A stretch of 64,000 nt of DNA from Cytophagaceae bacterium (GTDB lineage: Bacteria; Bacteroidota; Bacteroidia; Cytophagales; Flexibacteraceae): NCBI GenBank assembly GCA_027485575.1, contig JAIXQU010000051.1, positions 1 through 64,000 of the forward strand, given 5' to 3'. Position 1 is the first letter of the stretch. Each line of letters opens with the position of its first letter. Below are positions 48,591 to 59,327 of the stretch, piece after piece. Both the position numbers and the translations under genes were made by a program. The notes below the pieces were generated by a model. That model was not told the origin of the DNA, ran no database searches, and saw only the letters and a program-made list of their open reading frames with translations.

Positions 48591-50729
48591 ATGAATGTAA
48601 AAAAATCCATATTGATTCGCGTGAGGACCGTCTTTTTGATTGGTTCTCTTTTCGCTATTGCGATTGCATATCGGATTTTTCATATTCAATTTGTAGATGG
48701 TGCTGAGTGGAGAGCCAAATCCAGTTCATTTACCAAAAAGGTGGTTAAAGCAACCAGAGGGAATATTTATGCAGTAGATGGTTCACTTTTGGCGACCTCT
48801 TTGCCATTGTATCGTCTGGGTTTCGACCCTTCTATTTCCAATGGAAAAGATAAAAAACTGGCAAAAATTTTCGAAAAAGGAGTCGATTCTCTGGCACTTC
48901 TGCTTTCTCAAAAATTTGAAACCTATCCAGCCTCCTACTATAGAAATCTTTTGGTGGATGCCCGCCACAACAAGAAAAAGTTCATTTACCTGAGCCGTGG
49001 CTTTTCATTGACCTACAGAGACCAACAGGAAATGAAATCCTGGCCAATTTTCAGAGAAGGGAAAAATAAGGGAGGTGTCATTTTTGAAAAAATATACAAA
49101 CGATTTCATCCATTTAAAGAGCTGGCATTCAGAACGGTTGGGTTTATCAATGAGGACAATTTCGGAGCAGGATTGGAAGCAAGTTTCGACCAAATGCTGG
49201 CAGGAACCAACGGCCAAGCCACCTATCAGCGAATTGGCGGAGGCGTTTCAAGACCTATTTTTGATGGAACAGAAATCCGACCAGTGGATGGTTTTGATGT
49301 TGTCACGACCTTGGATGTTAACATTCAGGATGTTGCAGAATCATCTTTATTAAGAGCACTCCGGGAATACCGTGCCCAATTTGGTTGTGTGGTTGTTATG
49401 GAGGTGGAAACTGGTGAGATAAAAGCAATTGCCAATCTTGGTTTGGAAAAGCCAAATCCCACAATGGACCCAATGGCAAAATATATTGAAAAGTACAATT
49501 ATGCGGTAGGAAGAAAGCATTATCCGGGTTCAACATTCAAATTGGCTTCCTACATGGCTTTGTTCGAAGATGGAAAAATTAAGCTGAAAGACACTATCAA
49601 TACGGGAAATGGAAAGCTTCAGGTTGCCAAAGACCAGTGGATTAAAGAGGCCAACGACCATGCATACGGTCGAATTTCTGTAAAAGATGCTTTTGCAAAA
49701 AGCTCGAATGTGGCTGTGGCAAAACTGATCTTAAACACCTATAAAACTCAACCCGAAAAGTTTCTGCAGCACATTACCAATTTTGGCCTGGCTGAACCGC
49801 TCAATTTTCAAATCCGTGGTGCTGAAAGACCATTTTTTAGACTGCCATCTGACAAAAAGCATTGGAATAACGCTGCTTTAGCCAAAATGAGTTATGGTTA
49901 CGAATCAGAAATCACCCCACTTCAAACTTTGGCTTTTTACAATGCGGTAGCAAACAAAGGCAAAATGGTTCAACCCATTATAGTGAAGGAAGTCAGGTCT
50001 AATGACAAAGTCGCTAAAAAGTTTGAGGCAAAGGTGATTCGGGAAAAAATCTGCTCCGATGAAACCCTGGCGGCTTTAAGGGAAATGATGGAAGCGGTGG
50101 TGGAACATCCAAAAGGTACTGGCCACAAAATCAAATCAGACTTATATAAGATTGCCGGAAAAACTGGAACGGCTCATAAGTTTGAGAACAACAAATGGAT
50201 CGATAATTCATACTACACTTCGTTTGCTGGTTTTTTTCCGTCCGATAAACCCAAATATTCAGCCATTGTGATAGTGGATAGCCCAAAATTGGGTCTGATG
50301 GCTGGCGATGCTGCAGCACCTGTATTCAAAGACATTGCGGATAAAATTTATGCCAATGATGTAGAAATGCATCAACTCCTGGCAGAAAAAGAAAGCTCTA
50401 TGGATGTGCCAGAAATTGGTGCCGGGAAATTTGAAGAGCTTCATGAAATCTGCAACAAGCTAAAAATCAGCAACTACGAAAAAGGAGACTCCAAATCAGA
50501 TTGGGTTGGTTCGATGACTTCCAACAAAGCAATTTATTGGAAAGCTAATCTTTTGGAAAAAGGAAAAGTTCCTGATGTGAAAGGCATGAGCCTGAGGGAT
50601 GCGATTTATTTGATAGAGAATTTTGGCTACAGGGTGCGAACCAGTGGCAGAGGGCGGGTAACCTCTCAAAATCCAAAACCCAATAGCCAAATGGCAGAAG
50701 GAGGCGTAATTATGGTAACTCTGGGATGA
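48591..50729 (+). CDS. ftsI: division-specific class B penicillin-binding protein with C-terminal PASTA domain
   Basis: YPGSTFKLASYMALFED (SxxK), AKSSNVAVAK, KIAGKTGTAHKF; C-term VPDVKGMSLRDAIYLIENFGYRV PASTA. Confidence 0.94.
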   Translation: MNVKKSILIRVRTVFLIGSLFAIAIAYRIFHIQFVDGAEWRAKSSSFTKKVVKATRGNIYAVDGSLLATSLPLYRLGFDPSISNGKDKKLAKIFEKGVDSLALLLSQKFETYPASYYRNLLVDARHNKKKFIYLSRGFSLTYRDQQEMKSWPIFREGKNKGGVIFEKIYKRFHPFKELAFRTVGFINEDNFGAGLEASFDQMLAGTNGQATYQRIGGGVSRPIFDGTEIRPVDGFDVVTTLDVNIQDVAESSLLRALREYRAQFGCVVVMEVETGEIKAIANLGLEKPNPTMDPMAKYIEKYNYAVGRKHYPGSTFKLASYMALFEDGKIKLKDTINTGNGKLQVAKDQWIKEANDHAYGRISVKDAFAKSSNVAVAKLILNTYKTQPEKFLQHITNFGLAEPLNFQIRGAERPFFRLPSDKKHWNNAALAKMSYGYESEITPLQTLAFYNAVANKGKMVQPIIVKEVRSNDKVAKKFEAKVIREKICSDETLAALREMMEAVVEHPKGTGHKIKSDLYKIAGKTGTAHKFENNKWIDNSYYTSFAGFFPSDKPKYSAIVIVDSPKLGLMAGDAAAPVFKDIADKIYANDVEMHQLLAEKESSMDVPEIGAGKFEELHEICNKLKISNYEKGDSKSDWVGSMTSNKAIYWKANLLEKGKVPDVKGMSLRDAIYLIENFGYRVRTSGRGRVTSQNPKPNSQMAEGGVIMVTLG

Positions 50730-52189
50730 AAAGTTTAGAGCAAATACTCATCAATGTGACCCTAAGCAGGGTTTCTGGTTCTTTGGAACTGGAGTTGAAT
50801 GGTATTGCCATGGATTCCAGAGAAGTAAAACCAGGTTTTGTCTTTGTTGCCGTTGCAGGAACCCAAACTGACGGGCACGATTACATTGAAAAAGCCATTG
50901 AGAACGGCGCTGTTGCCATTATTTTTGAGGCCAGTAGAGTTGAAACAGACCAACGCGTCACCTGGATTAAGGTTTCGGATTCTTCTGAAGCACTGGGGAT
51001 TATGGCCGCAAACTGGTTTGGAAATCCTTCCAGGCAATTGACTTTAGTTGCTGTAACGGGCACAAATGGAAAAACGACTATAGCGACTTTGCTTTTTCAG
51101 CTTTTCCAGCATTTGGGCTACAGAGTTGGCTTGCTTTCCACGGTGGAAAATAAGATTGGAGAAGAAGTAATCCCATCTACCCACACTACACCCGATGCCA
51201 TTTCTTTGAATGAGTTGCTGGCCAAAATGTTGGCAGCTGGTTGCAGTCATGTTTTTATGGAAGCATCTTCTCATGCCATTCACCAAAAAAGAATTGCCGG
51301 TTTGGAATTTGATGGCGCTGTTTTTAGCAACATATCTCATGACCATCTGGATTACCACGGCTCATTTGATAACTATATATCTGCCAAGAAGTTGCTTTTT
51401 GACAACCTTTCACCGCAGGGTTTCAGCCTGGTGAATGTAGATGACAAAAGAGGCAAGGTGATGGTTCAGAATACCGCTTCTAAAATCCAGACATATTCTC
51501 TGCAGACAGGTGCCAATTTCAGAGGAAAAGTGCTTTCTAATACTTTGGAGGGCCTTCATATGGAAATAAATGGCAAAGAAGTATGGTTCAGACTGGTGGG
51601 AGATTTTAATGCCTATAATCTGGTTGCTGTTTTTGGAGTTGCCATGCTGCTGGGTGAAAATGAAGAAGAGGTTTTATTGGCTCTTTCTGCACTTAACCCT
51701 GTGAGAGGCAGGTTCGAAATGATTCTTTTGAAAAATGGTGCTGTTTCCATTATCGACTATGCTCATACCCCGGATGCACTAAAAAATGTGTTGGAAACCA
51801 TTAAATCCATGCAGATTCCAGGTGAAAACCTAATCACTGTGGTGGGCTGTGGCGGTAACCGTGACAAAGCGAAAAGACCTGTTATGGCCGAAGTTGCCAG
51901 TAGATTAAGCACGCAGGTTTTTTTAACCTCTGACAATCCAAGAAACGAAGAGCCCAAAACCATCATTCAGGAAATGATGGATGGTGTTCCTTTGAGCCAA
52001 AGACGAAGAGTTGCCGTTATTGAAGACCGGGAAGGGGCTATCCGTGAGGCAATTGCAATGGCAAAAATCAATGATGTGGTTTTGGTTGCTGGCAAAGGAC
52101 ATGAAACCTATCAGGAAATTTCTGGTGTGAAATATCCCTTTGATGACCGGGAAAAAGTATTGGAAACCCAAAAACCCATCGTGAACTGA
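50726..52189 (+). CDS. murE: UDP-MurNAc-L-Ala-D-Glu ligase
   Basis: [65 protein letters not shown]. Confidence 0.95.
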   Translation: MKSLEQILINVTLSRVSGSLELELNGIAMDSREVKPGFVFVAVAGTQTDGHDYIEKAIENGAVAIIFEASRVETDQRVTWIKVSDSSEALGIMAANWFGNPSRQLTLVAVTGTNGKTTIATLLFQLFQHLGYRVGLLSTVENKIGEEVIPSTHTTPDAISLNELLAKMLAAGCSHVFMEASSHAIHQKRIAGLEFDGAVFSNISHDHLDYHGSFDNYISAKKLLFDNLSPQGFSLVNVDDKRGKVMVQNTASKIQTYSLQTGANFRGKVLSNTLEGLHMEINGKEVWFRLVGDFNAYNLVAVFGVAMLLGENEEEVLLALSALNPVRGRFEMILLKNGAVSIIDYAHTPDALKNVLETIKSMQIPGENLITVVGCGGNRDKAKRPVMAEVASRLSTQVFLTSDNPRNEEPKTIIQEMMDGVPLSQRRRVAVIEDREGAIREAIAMAKINDVVLVAGKGHETYQEISGVKYPFDDREKVLETQKPIVN

Positions 52190-53439
52190 TGCTGTATTAT
52201 TTGTTTCAATACCTTGACCAGATTACAGACTTTCCAGGCCTGGGTGTTTTCCGGTATATTTCATTCAGGGCGGTTTCCGCTATTATTATTTCGCTGATAA
52301 TCACTGTTGTATTTGGCAAAAAACTCATAGAATATTTGCGTTACAAGCAAGTTGGTGAAACCATTCGGGACCTTGGTCTGGATGGCGAAAAGGCCAAACA
52401 AGGAACCCCAACCATGGGCGGACTTATCATTATTGCCTCTATTTTGATTCCAACTTTGCTTCTGGCGAAGTTAGATAATATCTACATCATTCTCATGTTG
52501 ATAACCACCCTTTGGTTGGGATTTGTTGGCTTTCTGGATGACTACATTAAAGTTTTTCTTAAAAATAAGGAAGGTTTGAAAGGCCGTTCCAAGGTAATCG
52601 GTCAAATCGGAATCGGATTGATTGTTGGATTGACCTTATACTTCCATCCTGATGTGAAAATCAGAGAATTCCATGACCAAAATCTGGAACTGAAAGTAGA
52701 ACCAGGTGAAAAATTTGCCCAACGCCTGGACAACATGGCTGATGTTTCTTTTGGCTATACGGATATTAAATCTGCATTGACAACCATTCCATTTTTCAAA
52801 AATAACGAATTGGATTACAGCACGTTTGGGAAATTTGGTGGATATGATTTTACATGGCTTGTGTATGTGCTGGTTGTTATCTTCATCATCACAGCGGTTT
52901 CCAACGGGGCCAATATTACAGATGGAATCGATGGTCTGGCAGCCGGGACATCGGCCATAATTGGCTCTACGCTTGGCATTATGGCCTACATTTCAGGAAA
53001 TACAATTTTCTCTGAGTATCTGGGTATTATGTATATTCCTAACTCTGGAGAACTCGTTATTTTTTGTTCTGCTTTTGTGGGTGCCTGTGTTGGTTTCTTG
53101 TGGTACAATACATATCCGGCTCAGGTTTTCATGGGTGATACAGGGAGTCTTGCCATTGGTGGAATCATTGCAACATTGGCACTTTCCATTAGAAAAGAAC
53201 TTTTGATTCCTATTCTCTGTGGCATCTTTCTGGTTGAAAATCTGTCAGTTGTCATTCAGGTTGCCTATTTCAAATACACTAAAAAGAAATTTGGGGAAGG
53301 GCGTCGCATATTCAAAATGTCGCCTTTGCACCATCATTATCAAAAGTCTGGTTTTGCGGAACCTAAAATTGTTACCCGATTCTGGATTGTTGGCCTTATG
53401 CTGGCAGCCATCACCCTTGGAACCCTTAAACTGAGATAG
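52189..53439 (+). CDS. mraY: phospho-N-acetylmuramoyl-pentapeptide transferase
   Basis: [61 protein letters not shown]. Confidence 0.97.
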   Translation: MLYYLFQYLDQITDFPGLGVFRYISFRAVSAIIISLIITVVFGKKLIEYLRYKQVGETIRDLGLDGEKAKQGTPTMGGLIIIASILIPTLLLAKLDNIYIILMLITTLWLGFVGFLDDYIKVFLKNKEGLKGRSKVIGQIGIGLIVGLTLYFHPDVKIREFHDQNLELKVEPGEKFAQRLDNMADVSFGYTDIKSALTTIPFFKNNELDYSTFGKFGGYDFTWLVYVLVVIFIITAVSNGANITDGIDGLAAGTSAIIGSTLGIMAYISGNTIFSEYLGIMYIPNSGELVIFCSAFVGACVGFLWYNTYPAQVFMGDTGSLAIGGIIATLALSIRKELLIPILCGIFLVENLSVVIQVAYFKYTKKKFGEGRRIFKMSPLHHHYQKSGFAEPKIVTRFWIVGLMLAAITLGTLKLR

Positions 53440-54816
53440 ATGGCAATAGATTTAGTTATACTCGGGTCAGGGGAAAGTGGAACAGGAGCTGCACTTTTAG
53501 CAAAAGCCAAAGGCTTGTCCGTATTTGTATCTGATAAAGGAGTGATTGGCCAGGCATACAAAACAGAGCTTGAAAATGCCGGAATTGAGTTTGAAGAAAA
53601 TCAGCATTCTGACGATAAAATATTGACTGCCAAAGAGATTGTAAAGTCTCCGGGCATTCCTTCAAAATCGCCTTTGGTTGCGGAAGCACTTAAAAAGGGC
53701 ATTCCGGTAATCGATGAATTGGAGTTTGCCAGCAGGTATACAAAGGCAAAATTTATTGGAATTACTGGCAGCAATGGCAAGACGACAACTACGCTTTTAA
53801 CCTATCACCTCATGCTGAAGTGTGGGTTCAATGTGGGCTTGGCTGGCAATATTGGAAGTAGCCTTGCAAAGCAAGTTATTGAGGATAAATTCGATTGGTA
53901 TGTGTTGGAAATCAGTTCGTTTCAGTTGGATGGATTGATTAATTTCAGGGCAGATGTTGGCATTTTGACCAACATTACGCCTGACCATTTGGATAGATAT
54001 GACTATAAATTTGAGAATTACATAGATTCCAAATTTAGAATTACCCAAAATATGGGACCCGGCCAAACCCTGATTTACAATGAGGTTGATGCCGTTGTTA
54101 CCGATGGTATTCGACATAGAAATTCGAACTGCCGACTTGTTTCTGTAGGTATGAAAGCGGGTGGCGGCAATGTGGCTTTTCTGGCAAAAGGTTCTTTGGT
54201 TTTCAATCTGGATGCCATGTCTTTCATGATTCCACAGCAGCACATTCCACTTCAGGGAGAGCATAACATGTTGAATTCAATGATGGCGATTGCAGCAGTT
54301 AGTCTTGTTGGTGGTTCTCTTGATTTGATTCGGGAAGGCATCCGGGATTTTGAGAATGCACCTCATCGTTGCGAAAAAGTGGCCAAAATTTTTAATGTCC
54401 AGTTCGTAAATGATAGTAAGGCAACCAATGTAGATTCTGTAAAATATGCATTTTCGGCTTTTTCAGAACCAATCGTATGGATAGCTGGAGGTGTAGATAA
54501 AGGCAACGATTACAGTGAGTTAGACGAAGCTGTAAAAAGTAAAGTAACTGATTTGATTTGTCTGGGTATGGACAATGAAAAGTTAAAAACGCATTTTAAA
54601 GACAAAGTAAAAACCATCACAGAAACTACTTCTGTATCTGAACTGGTGAATATGGCATTCAGTATCGCAAAACCAGGTTCAACCGTTTTGCTTTCGCCTG
54701 CCTGTGCCAGTTTCGACTTATTCAAAAACTACGAAGACCGTGGCAATCAGTTTAAAGCTGCAGTTAAAGAGCTTGAAATAAAAGTGTTAAACAAAATCCC
54801 AACTACCTCAATATGA
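53440..54816 (+). CDS. murD: UDP-MurNAc-L-alanine-D-glutamate ligase
   Basis: ITGSNGKTTTTLLTYHLMLKCGFNVGLAGNIGSSLA; NDSKATNVDSVKYAFSAF. Confidence 0.96.
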   Translation: MAIDLVILGSGESGTGAALLAKAKGLSVFVSDKGVIGQAYKTELENAGIEFEENQHSDDKILTAKEIVKSPGIPSKSPLVAEALKKGIPVIDELEFASRYTKAKFIGITGSNGKTTTTLLTYHLMLKCGFNVGLAGNIGSSLAKQVIEDKFDWYVLEISSFQLDGLINFRADVGILTNITPDHLDRYDYKFENYIDSKFRITQNMGPGQTLIYNEVDAVVTDGIRHRNSNCRLVSVGMKAGGGNVAFLAKGSLVFNLDAMSFMIPQQHIPLQGEHNMLNSMMAIAAVSLVGGSLDLIREGIRDFENAPHRCEKVAKIFNVQFVNDSKATNVDSVKYAFSAFSEPIVWIAGGVDKGNDYSELDEAVKSKVTDLICLGMDNEKLKTHFKDKVKTITETTSVSELVNMAFSIAKPGSTVLLSPACASFDLFKNYEDRGNQFKAAVKELEIKVLNKIPTTSI

Positions 54817-56006
54817 AGCAGGCTGAAGATTTCAAAAACTGGATGAAGCAAAATTTGCATGGCGACCCAATCATTTGGGCGGTGGTGATTGCGCTTTCTC
54901 TTTTGAGTATCCTGGCAGTATATTCTGCTTCAGGAACTTTGGCCTACCGATACATGGAAAGTACGGAACACTACCTGATGAAGCACATGGCGTTGGTCAT
55001 TTTGGGTATGGTTGGCATGTATTATGCCCACAAACTGGATTACCGATATTACTCTAAACTGTCTCGTTTTGGTCTTTTGCTGGCCATTCCGTTGTTGCTT
55101 TTCGCCTACTTTTTTGGACCAAACATCAATGATTCCAAACGCTGGATTGTTATTCCTTTCATCAATCAACAGTTTCAGCCTTCTGATTTGGCAAAACTTG
55201 CCTTGATAGCAAATGTGGCAGCTATGCTGGCAAAACGCCAGGCAAAAATAACCGCAGGCAATTGGCAGGAAACGCTCATGCCTATCCTAATCTGGACGGG
55301 AATTGTCATTGGTTTGATTACCCTTTCAAACGTTTCAACGGCAGCTATGTTGTTGATTACGTGTTTGTTGCTCATGTATTTTGGTCGTGTACCAATGAAG
55401 TTTCTAGGCATGCTGGTCATCGTTGGCGTTTTGGCTGGTTCTGTTGCCATGCTTATTGGACCAAGGGGAAAAACAGCTTTGGCAAGGATTGAACGCTTTT
55501 TGGATAGGGAAGAACTTGATTATCAAACGGAACAATCTTTTATCGCCATTGCAAACGGTGGAATTATTGGAAGAGGCATGGGTAAAAGTCACCAGAAGAA
55601 CTTCCTTCCCCACCCTTATTCAGATTTTATTTATGCAGTAATAATTGAGGAATATGGAATGTTGGGAGGACTGACTGTTCTGTTTTTATACCTCGTTTTG
55701 CTCTACCGGGGCATGATGGCTGTGGCCAGTAGCAGCAATGCCTTTGGCGGTTTGCTCTCCGCCGGTCTCAGTTTTCTGCTCGCCATTCAGGCCATGCTTA
55801 ACATGGCGGTGGCTGTTGGTTTGGTTCCGGTAACTGGTCAACCTTTGCCATTGGTTTCCATGGGCGGTACATCTCTCTTATTTACAGGTATTTCCTTCGG
55901 AATTATCTTATCTGTCAGCCGGGGCGAAATTTCAGGTTCGCTCTCTGTTTCTAAAAATCGTGTTCCATCTAAAGGCAACGTTATTCGTGAACCACAAGCC
56001 GCTTAA
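54813..56006 (+). CDS. ftsW: cell division lipid II polymerase FtsW
   Basis: SEDS protein; DSKRWIVIPFINQQFQPSDLAKLALI; PHPYSDFIYAVIIEEYGMLGG; GQPLPLVSMGGTSLLFT. Confidence 0.95.
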   Translation: MKQAEDFKNWMKQNLHGDPIIWAVVIALSLLSILAVYSASGTLAYRYMESTEHYLMKHMALVILGMVGMYYAHKLDYRYYSKLSRFGLLLAIPLLLFAYFFGPNINDSKRWIVIPFINQQFQPSDLAKLALIANVAAMLAKRQAKITAGNWQETLMPILIWTGIVIGLITLSNVSTAAMLLITCLLLMYFGRVPMKFLGMLVIVGVLAGSVAMLIGPRGKTALARIERFLDREELDYQTEQSFIAIANGGIIGRGMGKSHQKNFLPHPYSDFIYAVIIEEYGMLGGLTVLFLYLVLLYRGMMAVASSSNAFGGLLSAGLSFLLAIQAMLNMAVAVGLVPVTGQPLPLVSMGGTSLLFTGISFGIILSVSRGEISGSLSVSKNRVPSKGNVIREPQAA

Positions 56007-56010
56007 AATA

Positions 56011-57096
56011 ATGATTGGTGGTGGTGGAACGGGAGGACATATCTTTCCGGCACTCGCAATTGCGCAGGAAATAATGCGCAGAAGGCCAGATGCGGAATTG
56101 CTTTTTCTGGGTGCACAGGGAAGAATGGAAATGACCAAAGTGCCAGAAGCCGGGTTTGAAATTGTGGGTCTGCCAATTGCTGGTTTGCAACGCAACTTTT
56201 CGGCCGACAACCTGAGCCTTCCATTTAAAGTTTTCAGCAGTCTGCAAAAGGCAATGGCTTTGGTCCGGTCTTTTAAACCAGATGTTGCCATTGGAGTTGG
56301 CGGTTATGCTTCATTGCCTTTGTTGTTGGCTTCCAAGGTTTTGGGTATCCCATATTTGATTCAGGAGCAAAATTCGTTTGCCGGTTTGACCAACAAATTA
56401 TTGGGAAAAAGTGCCAAATCAGTTTGTGTAGCATTTTCTGAGATGGAGCGTTATTTTCCAGCCAAAAGGTTAAAACTGACTGGAAATCCTGTTCGTAAAG
56501 ATTTGTTGCAGAGCCAGATAAGCCAGTACGAAGGCATTAATCATTTTGGATTACAGCCAGGATTGCAAACCATTTTTGTGATGGGTGGAAGTTTGGGTGC
56601 AAGAACCATTAATGAATCAGTGGCCAAATCGCTAAAAGCATGGAAACGTGAAGGATATCAACTCATTTGGCAAACCGGAACTGCTTTTGCTTCCAAAGCA
56701 GATCAGTTGTTAAAGGAAGATAATTATCCTGGATTCATCACCCAGCCGTTTATAAAGGAAATGAATTATGCCTATGCTGCCGCCGATTTGGTGATTAGCA
56801 GGGCCGGTGCTTTAAGTCTTGCTGAAATATGCATGACAGGCAAATCCAGCATTTTGATTCCAAGTCCAAATGTGGCCGAGGACCATCAAACCAAAAATGC
56901 AATGACACTTGTAAAGCAAAAAGCAGCCAAAATGATTGCCGATGCTGATGCAAAAGAATTGCTCACCCAAACCGTTATAGAAATGCTTCAAAATCCCAAT
57001 CAATTGGAATTGTTTGGGATGGCAGCCCATGGCATGGCCAAACCAGAAGCAACACAACATATTGTCAATCAAATTTTTGAAATAGCTAAAGCATGA
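56011..57096 (+). CDS. murG: UDP-GlcNAc--MurNAc-(pentapeptide) pyrophosphoryl-undecaprenol transferase
   Basis: MIGGGGTGGHIFPALAIAQEI; GGYASLPLLLASKVLGIPYLIQEQNSFAGLTN. Start moved from 55960 to 56011. Confidence 0.96.
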   Translation: MIGGGGTGGHIFPALAIAQEIMRRRPDAELLFLGAQGRMEMTKVPEAGFEIVGLPIAGLQRNFSADNLSLPFKVFSSLQKAMALVRSFKPDVAIGVGGYASLPLLLASKVLGIPYLIQEQNSFAGLTNKLLGKSAKSVCVAFSEMERYFPAKRLKLTGNPVRKDLLQSQISQYEGINHFGLQPGLQTIFVMGGSLGARTINESVAKSLKAWKREGYQLIWQTGTAFASKADQLLKEDNYPGFITQPFIKEMNYAYAAADLVISRAGALSLAEICMTGKSSILIPSPNVAEDHQTKNAMTLVKQKAAKMIADADAKELLTQTVIEMLQNPNQLELFGMAAHGMAKPEATQHIVNQIFEIAKA

Positions 57097-58514
57097 TAAA
57101 CCTAGCAAATACGGACCTACACCAATTTAAATATGTCTATTTTTTAGGCATTGGAGGAATTGGTATGAGCGCCCTTGCCAGGTGGTTTAAGCAACATGAA
57201 TTTTGGGTAGGTGGCTATGACAAAACACCAAGCCCTTTGACAGACTCATTGATAAACGAGGGTATCGAAATCCACTTTGAAGACAGTGTGGACAAGATTC
57301 CTGCTTTTATTAAAGAAAACAAGGAACAAACTCTGGTAGTGCTTACCCCGGCCATTCCTAAGGACCATGCTGAATGGAAATTTTTTACCGAAGCTCAGTA
57401 TGAAATTTTAAAGCGGAGCCAGGTTTTGGGATTGATTTCCCGAAGCTGCTTTACCGTAGGCGTTGCCGGAACACACGGGAAAACCACTACCTCTTCCATG
57501 ATTGCCTATTTACTCAGAGAAGCCGGGCTTGGCTGCACGGCTTTTCTGGGAGGTGTCACTTCCAATTATGAGACCAATTTTCTGCTAAGCGACAAGCTCA
57601 TAGGCGATACGGTAATGGTAGTGGAGGCCGATGAATTTGACCGTTCATTCCTTACCCTTTTTCCAAATATTGCTGTGGTTACCAGCACAGATTCTGACCA
57701 TTTGGATATTTATGGAGACGGTGAAACCATGAAACAAGCTTATGCTGATTTCATTGGGCAAATCAAAAGGGAAGGCAAGTTGTTTGTACAGCATGATATT
57801 AAACAAAAATTTGAAACCAGAACTGGTGTTGTTGCCAAAACTTATGGGCTCAGTGAAGGTCAACTTTTTGCGGATAATGTAGCTGCCAATGGTTTCGGTT
57901 TTGACTTTGAATTGAAGGAAGGTTTGGCCAATTATGGAAAATTCCACCTTTCTATGCCAGGATTTCACAATGTGGAAAATGCGGTAGCTGCCATCGCTGT
58001 TGCGAATTCACTGGGTATTTCTTATGATAAATTAAGAGAAATTCTACCGGGTTTTAAGGGTGTTAAGCGAAGATTTGAAAAAGTGTATGAAGATTCAACT
58101 GTGGTTTTGATGGACGATTATGCCCATCATCCTACTGAAATTTCAGCTGCTTTAAAATCTTTGAGAGCCCTTTTTCCTGAAAAGAAGTTGGGCGTGATTT
58201 TTCAACCTCACCTTTTTTCCAGAACAAAAGATTTTGCCCTGGAATTCAGCCATAGCCTGAATGATGCCGATAGACTTTGGTTGTTAGACATTTATCCTGC
58301 CAGAGAATTGCCTATGTCTGGCGTTACCTCCAAACTGATTTTGGATAGAATTGACATCAGCGAAAAAGCCATTGTTTCAAAAGAAGCATTGGTTGACCAG
58401 GTTGTTGACTCTGATTGTCAGGTAATTGTGGTCCTGGGTGCTGGCGATATCGACCGATTGGTTCAACCTTTGGCCAATGCCCTTTCTGAACGCTCAAAAA
58501 CTGTAGAAGCATGA
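57093..58514 (+). CDS. murC: UDP-N-acetylmuramate--L-alanine ligase
   Basis: VYFLGIGGIGMSALARWF; GVAGTHGKTTTSSMIAYLL; DDYAHHPTEISAALKSLR. Confidence 0.97.
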   Translation: MINLANTDLHQFKYVYFLGIGGIGMSALARWFKQHEFWVGGYDKTPSPLTDSLINEGIEIHFEDSVDKIPAFIKENKEQTLVVLTPAIPKDHAEWKFFTEAQYEILKRSQVLGLISRSCFTVGVAGTHGKTTTSSMIAYLLREAGLGCTAFLGGVTSNYETNFLLSDKLIGDTVMVVEADEFDRSFLTLFPNIAVVTSTDSDHLDIYGDGETMKQAYADFIGQIKREGKLFVQHDIKQKFETRTGVVAKTYGLSEGQLFADNVAANGFGFDFELKEGLANYGKFHLSMPGFHNVENAVAAIAVANSLGISYDKLREILPGFKGVKRRFEKVYEDSTVVLMDDYAHHPTEISAALKSLRALFPEKKLGVIFQPHLFSRTKDFALEFSHSLNDADRLWLLDIYPARELPMSGVTSKLILDRIDISEKAIVSKEALVDQVVDSDCQVIVVLGAGDIDRLVQPLANALSERSKTVEA

Positions 58515-59317
58515 AAATACACTGGACAGATATATTGAATGGTCTCAATCCCAGAACTGGTTTATCGGTTTTGAAAGGCATTATTTTGACTGTTCTGGCT
58601 ATCTCAATGTGGAGTTTTGCAGGAAAAAGACAACGCAGCAAGGTGGTAAACAAGATTGACATTCAGATAGAAAACGAAGCTGAGAATCATTTTGTGAATG
58701 CAGCTGAAATAGAATCAAGCATCACTTTGGGCAAAAACAATATGGTACACATGCGTTGGTTCGATTCGGTTTCCTTGTACAAAATGGAAAGGAAAATTGA
58801 GAAAATCGACTTTGTCAAAAAGGCTCAGGTTTCACATGACTTGAATGGAAATTTAAGTATTCGGGTGTTTTTGGTAAAGCCAGTTGCCCGTATCATCTCA
58901 GGAGGTTCCGACCTGGATACTTACCTGGGTTCGGAGGGAGAAGTGCTTCCGACCTCCGAAAAATATGCTTCGAAAGTAATCACCATTGATGGCCCAGGTT
59001 CCCGAAAACTTGCTTATCACCACGCAAAAGAAGATTCAAGCGCCAATCAAATCATACAACTGGTTCAATTCATTGACAACAAACCTTTCTGGAAAGCACA
59101 AATTTCACATATTTATTTAGACCAGAACGGAGAAGCAACGCTGTATCCGCAAGTTGGTCAACAACTTATAGAATTCGGAGCACCAACAGATATTGAAGCA
59201 AAGTTTAAGAAACTCATGGCCTTTTACGAACGCATTGCGCCGGTAAAAGGTTGGGCGAGTTACCAGAAAGTGAGCATCAAGTTTAGAAATCAAATCGTTT
59301 GCCAAAAAACCTCATAG
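58511..59317 (+). CDS. ftsQ: cell division protein FtsQ
   Basis: One N-terminal TM, POTRA/FtsQ-like region, between murC and ftsA. Confidence 0.85.
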   Translation: MKIHWTDILNGLNPRTGLSVLKGIILTVLAISMWSFAGKRQRSKVVNKIDIQIENEAENHFVNAAEIESSITLGKNNMVHMRWFDSVSLYKMERKIEKIDFVKKAQVSHDLNGNLSIRVFLVKPVARIISGGSDLDTYLGSEGEVLPTSEKYASKVITIDGPGSRKLAYHHAKEDSSANQIIQLVQFIDNKPFWKAQISHIYLDQNGEATLYPQVGQQLIEFGAPTDIEAKFKKLMAFYERIAPVKGWASYQKVSIKFRNQIVCQKTS

Positions 59318-59327
59318 AATATAGATT

